From JBFKMV01 sp041629655 (lineage in GTDB: Bacteria > Acidobacteriota > Polarisedimenticolia > Polarisedimenticolales > Polarisedimenticolaceae): a stretch of DNA of 33,065 nt. A model generated the notes under the pieces. That model was not told the DNA's origin and searched no databases. It saw only the letters and a list, made by a program, of their open reading frames with translations. The stretch is taken from positions 1 to 33,065 of the forward strand of contig JBFKMV010000036.1 in assembly GCA_041629655.1 (NCBI GenBank). Reading direction: 5' to 3'. Of this stretch, positions 29,532-33,065 are shown piece after piece. Numbering within the stretch: the first letter of the stretch is position 1; the number at the start of each line of letters is the position of its first letter. The position numbers and the translations under genes are program-made.

Positions 29532-32518
29532 GTCCAGTCCGCCGGGATGCGCAGCGTGCGCTCCTCGCGGTCACGGTACAGCAGGTACCCCCGTTCGCGC
29601 CCGAGCTCGTAGAGTCGCCGGGTCACCTCGACGTCCTTCCTGCAGTACTGCTCGATCAGATCGAGCCGGCCCTGCTTCCACCAGCGGAGGCTCTGGATCC
29701 CGTTGCCGGCCTTGGACTCGCCGAGATTGACCTCGGCCAGGTGGTTCAAGGAGACCCGCATCCCGGTCTTGCGGTGGATCCGCTCCAGCAGGTCGCAGGT
29801 CCGGATCCGACCCAGGTTCCAGTCGGTGTAGCCGGAGAGCACCTCGAGGTCGAAGCGCTCGATGTTGAAGCCGACCACCCGGTCGGCCATCACCAGGTCC
29901 AGCAGCAGGCGGTGCACGTCGGCCTCGTAGTAGGTCCGGTAGCAGCCGCGGGCCGCGTCGTAGACCACCGCCAGCGCGAGCCCCATGCGGAACGTCTTGC
30001 CCCAGCCGCCCACCTCGGCGGCGCTGCGCTGGGTCTCGAGGTCGAAGACCAGCAGCCGCCCCGCGCCGGGACGCGGGACCGCGTCGGCGGGCGGCGGCGG
30101 AGCCGGGGTCACCGCGGGAGCCGCCTCCGGATCGACGTTGCCCGCGCGCACGATCCCGTGCCGGCGCGGCGCGCGCGGCGGCGACACCGGGACCGGCGCG
30201 GCGGGGATCACGGGTCGTTCCCGGGGCGCGGGCTCGGACAGCTCGATCGTCTCGCGCCCGAGCAGCAACCGCAGCACCAACAGCGCCGCGCGCTTGTCCA
30301 GCGGCTTGTTGCCGTTGCCGCAGCGGGGCGACTGGATGCAGGCCGGGCAGCCGTCCTCGCACGGACAGCTCTCGACCAGTCCGAGCGTCCGGTCGAGCAG
30401 CTTGGGCAGCTCGCGAAACCCCTGCTCCCCCAGCCCGGCGCCGCCCGGCACCCCGTCGTAGAGGAAGATCGCGGGACCGCCGAGCTGCGGGTGCCCGGTG
30501 TACGAGATCCCGCCGACGTCGCCGCGATCGGCGATTGCCAGCAGCGGGAACAGCCCGATCATCGCGTGCTCGGTGGCGTGGATCCCGCCCATGAAGTGGA
30601 GCTCGCGCCCGGCGAACGCGGCGGGCAGGCCGCGCGGAAGCTCGATCCAGAACCCCACGGTCTCGAAGATCAGCGGCGGGACCTCGAGCGGATGGGTCGA
30701 GATCGGCTCGCCGCCGAACAGCCGCTTCTTCTGGTACTCGCGGATCCGGACCGTGACCTTCAACCGTCCCAGGCCGACCTCGACCGGGGGGCGCCCGGCG
30801 TCGCCGGGCTCGAGCGTGCGGCGGTCGAGCCGCTCCAGGATCTCGGTCTCCTTCTCTCCCAGCACGACCGTGTAGTAGTCGACGCGGGCCGGGGCGGCGA
30901 CCGCGCGCCGGCGCTCCTCGTCCAGCTCCAGGATCCGCCAGGTCTGGCCGCCGTGCAGGTAGATCGCCCCGGGGTGGCACTCGTAGTACACGCGGATGCC
31001 GTCGATGGTGCCCAGCGTGTTGCCGCTGCGCCGGTCGACGATCGCGAACGGCTCGCCGGCCGAGCGCAGGCTGACCTCGCGGTGCGGCCGGCGCCGGAAC
31101 GAGAACCACCGCGTCCCCTCGGCGTCCCGGGCCAGGCGGCCTTCGTGCACCAGCCCGTCGACGACCGCGCGCGTGCGGGGATCGGCCGCGGCCAGCTCGT
31201 CGGCGCGCAACGGATCCTCGGAGGCCGAGCAGACCAGATGGTGCGAGGCGACCAGCGGGTTCCACGGGTCGAGCACCGCGCGCTCGAACTCGCCGTCGAA
31301 GAACAGCTCCGGGTGCTGGACCAGGTACTGGTCCAGCGCGTCCGGCATCGCGATCAGCACCACCAGCGCCTCGCGATCCGAGCGACCGACGCGCCCGATC
31401 CGTTGCCAGGACGAGATCAGCGACCCCGGGTAGCCGACCAGCACGCAGACGTCCAGGGCGCCGACGTCGATCCCCAGCTCCAGCGCGCTGGTCGACAGCA
31501 CGGCGGTCAGCTCGCCGCGGAACAGCCGCGACTCCAGCTCGCGCCGCTCTGCGGGCAGGTAGCCGGCGCGGTACGGCGCCACGCGCCCCGCCAGCTCGGG
31601 ATGCTGCCGCACCAGCCACGTGTACAGCAGCTCGGTGATCCGGCGCGCCTTGGTGAACGCGATCGTCTTGAGACCCGCCGCGGCGGTCTCGGCGACCACG
31701 CGCACCGCGGTGGTGTAGGGCGAGACGCCGTGCGGGTTGAGGAACACCACGTGCCGCGGCGCCGCGGGCGCGCCCGAGCGCGTCACGGTCTCGAACGGCT
31801 GACCGACCAGGCGCTCGGCGAACTCCGCCGGGTTGCCGACGGTCGCCGAGGCGGCGATGAACTGCGGCCGCGCATCCAGGCCGGCGCAGATCCGGCGCAG
31901 CCGGGCCAGGATGTGGTGCACGTGGGCGCCGAAGATCCCGCGGTAGACGTGCAGCTCGTCGAGCACGACGAAGCGCAGCTCGCGCAGGAACCGCTCCCAG
32001 TCGCGGTGATGGGCCAGGATCCCCAGGTGCAGCATGTCCGGATTGGTGATCAGCACGTCGGGCGGGTCGGCCCGGATCTTCTTGCGGCGGTGCGCCGGCG
32101 TATCGCCGTCGTAGATCTCGATCCGGGGCTGCCGCAGCGCGCCGAGACCGGCGCCCAGCTCGGCGAGCCCCTGCCGCTGGTCCCGCGCCAGCGCCTTGGT
32201 CGGATACAGGCACAGCGCCCGGGTGCCGGGCTCGCGCTCCAGCCGCTCCAGCAGCGGCAGCGCGAACACCAGCGTCTTGCCCGACGCGGTGGGGGTCACG
32301 GCCAGCACGTTGTGGCCGTCCCGGACCAGGTCGAGCGCGCGGGCCTGGTGCCGGTACAGCCGTTCGATGCCGACGTGCCGCAACGCCTCGTGGACCGGGC
32401 CGGCCAGCGGGCGCGCGGGCTCGCCGTGCACCGCCGGCGTCCCCTCCACGCGCCGCTGGTGGACGACCATCGGCCCCAGCGCCGGATTGGCCAGCAGCCC
32501 CTCGAGGAACGACTTCAC
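29528..32518 (-). CDS. MrfA/YprA-like DEAD/DEAH helicase fused to an MrfB/YprB-like exonuclease domain
   Basis: The 996-residue protein has two parts. The helicase (about 45-760) shows Walker A TPTASGKT at 75-82, the DEAH-type box DELH at 187-190, SAT at 224-226, QRIGRVGR at 372-379 and the DUF1998-like zinc-type cluster with C718, C720, C724, C727 and C733. A Pro/Ala-rich linker (about 765-818) follows, then an RNase H-like exonuclease domain (about 820-975) with DEDD-type residues D826 and E828 (FDLET), D890 (GFNIERFD) and Y958/D962 (YCRKD). In Bacillus subtilis MrfA and MrfB are separate proteins that act in mitomycin-type DNA repair. A similar role here is inference. It starts with GTG at 32518, overlapping the rpiA stop (GTGA). 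Confidence 0.9.
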   Translation of the reverse strand: MKSFLEGLLANPALGPMVVHQRRVEGTPAVHGEPARPLAGPVHEALRHVGIERLYRHQARALDLVRDGHNVLAVTPTASGKTLVFALPLLERLEREPGTRALCLYPTKALARDQRQGLAELGAGLGALRQPRIEIYDGDTPAHRRKKIRADPPDVLITNPDMLHLGILAHHRDWERFLRELRFVVLDELHVYRGIFGAHVHHILARLRRICAGLDARPQFIAASATVGNPAEFAERLVGQPFETVTRSGAPAAPRHVVFLNPHGVSPYTTAVRVVAETAAAGLKTIAFTKARRITELLYTWLVRQHPELAGRVAPYRAGYLPAERRELESRLFRGELTAVLSTSALELGIDVGALDVCVLVGYPGSLISSWQRIGRVGRSDREALVVLIAMPDALDQYLVQHPELFFDGEFERAVLDPWNPLVASHHLVCSASEDPLRADELAAADPRTRAVVDGLVHEGRLARDAEGTRWFSFRRRPHREVSLRSAGEPFAIVDRRSGNTLGTIDGIRVYYECHPGAIYLHGGQTWRILELDEERRRAVAAPARVDYYTVVLGEKETEILERLDRRTLEPGDAGRPPVEVGLGRLKVTVRIREYQKKRLFGGEPISTHPLEVPPLIFETVGFWIELPRGLPAAFAGRELHFMGGIHATEHAMIGLFPLLAIADRGDVGGISYTGHPQLGGPAIFLYDGVPGGAGLGEQGFRELPKLLDRTLGLVESCPCEDGCPACIQSPRCGNGNKPLDKRAALLVLRLLLGRETIELSEPAPRERPVIPAAPVPVSPPRAPRRHGIVRAGNVDPEAAPAVTPAPPPPADAVPRPGAGRLLVFDLETQRSAAEVGGWGKTFRMGLALAVVYDAARGCYRTYYEADVHRLLLDLVMADRVVGFNIERFDLEVLSGYTDWNLGRIRTCDLLERIHRKTGMRVSLNHLAEVNLGESKAGNGIQSLRWWKQGRLDLIEQYCRKDVEVTRRLYELGRERGYLLYRDREERTLRIPADWT

Positions 32519-33065
32519 GGGCGGTGGAGCTCCCGCACTCCGGACGGCGTGCCGAGCAGCAGCAGGTCGGCCGGCCGCAGGGCGAACAGCCCGTTGGTCA
32601 CGACGCCCGCGACGTGGTCGATCTCGCGCTCCAGCCCGACGGCGTCCTCGATCCGGAGGCCGTGCACGTCGAGGATCGCATTGCCGTTGTCGGTCACGAA
32701 GCCCTCGCGGAGCACCGGCCGCCCCCCGAGCCGCTCCAGCTGCCGGCCCACGTGCCGCAGCGCCAGCGGGATCACCTCCACCGGCAGCGGGAATGCGCCG
32801 AGCCGCTCGACCAGCTTGGACTCGTCGGCGATGCAGACGAAACGGCGGCTCGCGGCGGCGATGATCTTCTCGCGGGTCAGGGCGCCCCCGCCGCCCTTGA
32901 TCAGCTCGAGACGCGGGTTGCTCTCGTCGGCGCCGTCCACGTAGACGGGGATCTCGTCGACGTCGTTGAGGTCGAGCAGCCGGATGCCGTGACCGGCGAG
33001 CCGGCGCGCGGACTGCTCCGAGCTGGCCACGGCGCCGTCGAAGCGCCCGCGCATTCCGGCGAGCA
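32515..33065 (-). CDS. rpiA: Ribose-5-phosphate isomerase A (5' end outside the window)
   Basis: RpiA interconverts ribose-5-phosphate and ribulose-5-phosphate in the pentose phosphate pathway. About 182 residues are visible; roughly the first 40 (with the GTGSTA motif) lie beyond the window edge. Family blocks are clear: FDGAVASSEQSA, YVDGADESN, IKGGGGALTREKI, FVCIADESKLVERLG, PLPVEVIPLA and FVTDNGNAILD. An internal ATG at 33054 is not the true start, because the frame stays open upstream and the family needs more sequence. It is the first visible gene of the operon that runs through to aroK, with a GTGA overlap into the helicase gene. Confidence 0.95.
   Translation of the reverse strand, partial: LAGMRGRFDGAVASSEQSARRLAGHGIRLLDLNDVDEIPVYVDGADESNPRLELIKGGGGALTREKIIAAASRRFVCIADESKLVERLGAFPLPVEVIPLALRHVGRQLERLGGRPVLREGFVTDNGNAILDVHGLRIEDAVGLEREIDHVAGVVTNGLFALRPADLLLLGTPSGVRELHRP

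Noticed and set aside
29741..32944. A plus-strand open frame of more than 1000 codons opposite the helicase-exonuclease gene
   Set aside because: Same reasoning: the minus-strand protein has every helicase motif in order, and the plus-strand frame has the composition of a reverse-complement shadow.

Overview
The window is about 33 kb of very GC-rich (roughly 70 percent by eye), densely coded bacterial chromosome. The mix of genes points to a Gram-negative, probably Acidobacteriota-like organism. It has a TonB-dependent receptor that carries a carboxypeptidase-regulatory-like N-terminal domain, a second outer-membrane protein with the same kind of domain, an ECF sigma factor with a membrane partner, GatCAB-type tRNA amidation and many GTG/TTG starts. 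No IS element, phage gene, rRNA or CRISPR array is visible. The assignment to a phylum is inference from gene style, not from a marker-gene search.

Layout. (1) Positions 1-4746: a divergent gene fragment, then a plus-strand lipoate operon (lpdA E3, lipoyl E2, lipB, lipA) behind a sigma70-like promoter. (2) 4751-9175, minus strand: a TlpA-like thioredoxin behind a tRNA-Gly(GCC), then yraN, a Spy/CpxP-like LTxxQ protein, a membrane anti-sigma candidate, an ECF sigma factor and cysS. (3) 9308-19261, minus strand: an envelope sensing and transport block with a large TonB-dependent receptor, an NtrC-type response regulator, a PDZ/multi-TM/GAF/PAS histidine kinase and another outer-membrane protein. 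(4) 19397-27552, plus strand: a secreted protein of unknown function, gatC-gatA, a LysM-like amidase, an FmdB zinc ribbon, purD-purE and mtaB. (5) 27549-33065, minus strand: HU, then a tightly overlapping operon read as rpiA, helicase-exonuclease, DUF1684 lipoprotein candidate, 4-TM protein, aroK.

How the parts work together. The first operon makes the lipoyl cofactor (LipB, LipA) and holds two enzymes that use it (E2, E3). The ECF cluster looks like an envelope-stress circuit. The kinase/regulator pair sits between two outer-membrane proteins. Its own leader holds a sigma54-like element and a 16-bp palindrome about 70-85 bp upstream of the predicted start, which suggests sigma54-dependent autoregulation.

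The most striking single gene is the 996-residue protein at 29528-32518. It joins an MrfA/YprA-type DEAD/DEAH helicase (with a DUF1998-like Cys cluster) to an MrfB/YprB-type RNase H-like exonuclease domain in one polypeptide. Other notable structures are a pair of divergent promoters that share a -35 box (19309-19358) and two tandem perfect palindromes that abut the overlapping stop codons of two convergent genes (27499-27552).
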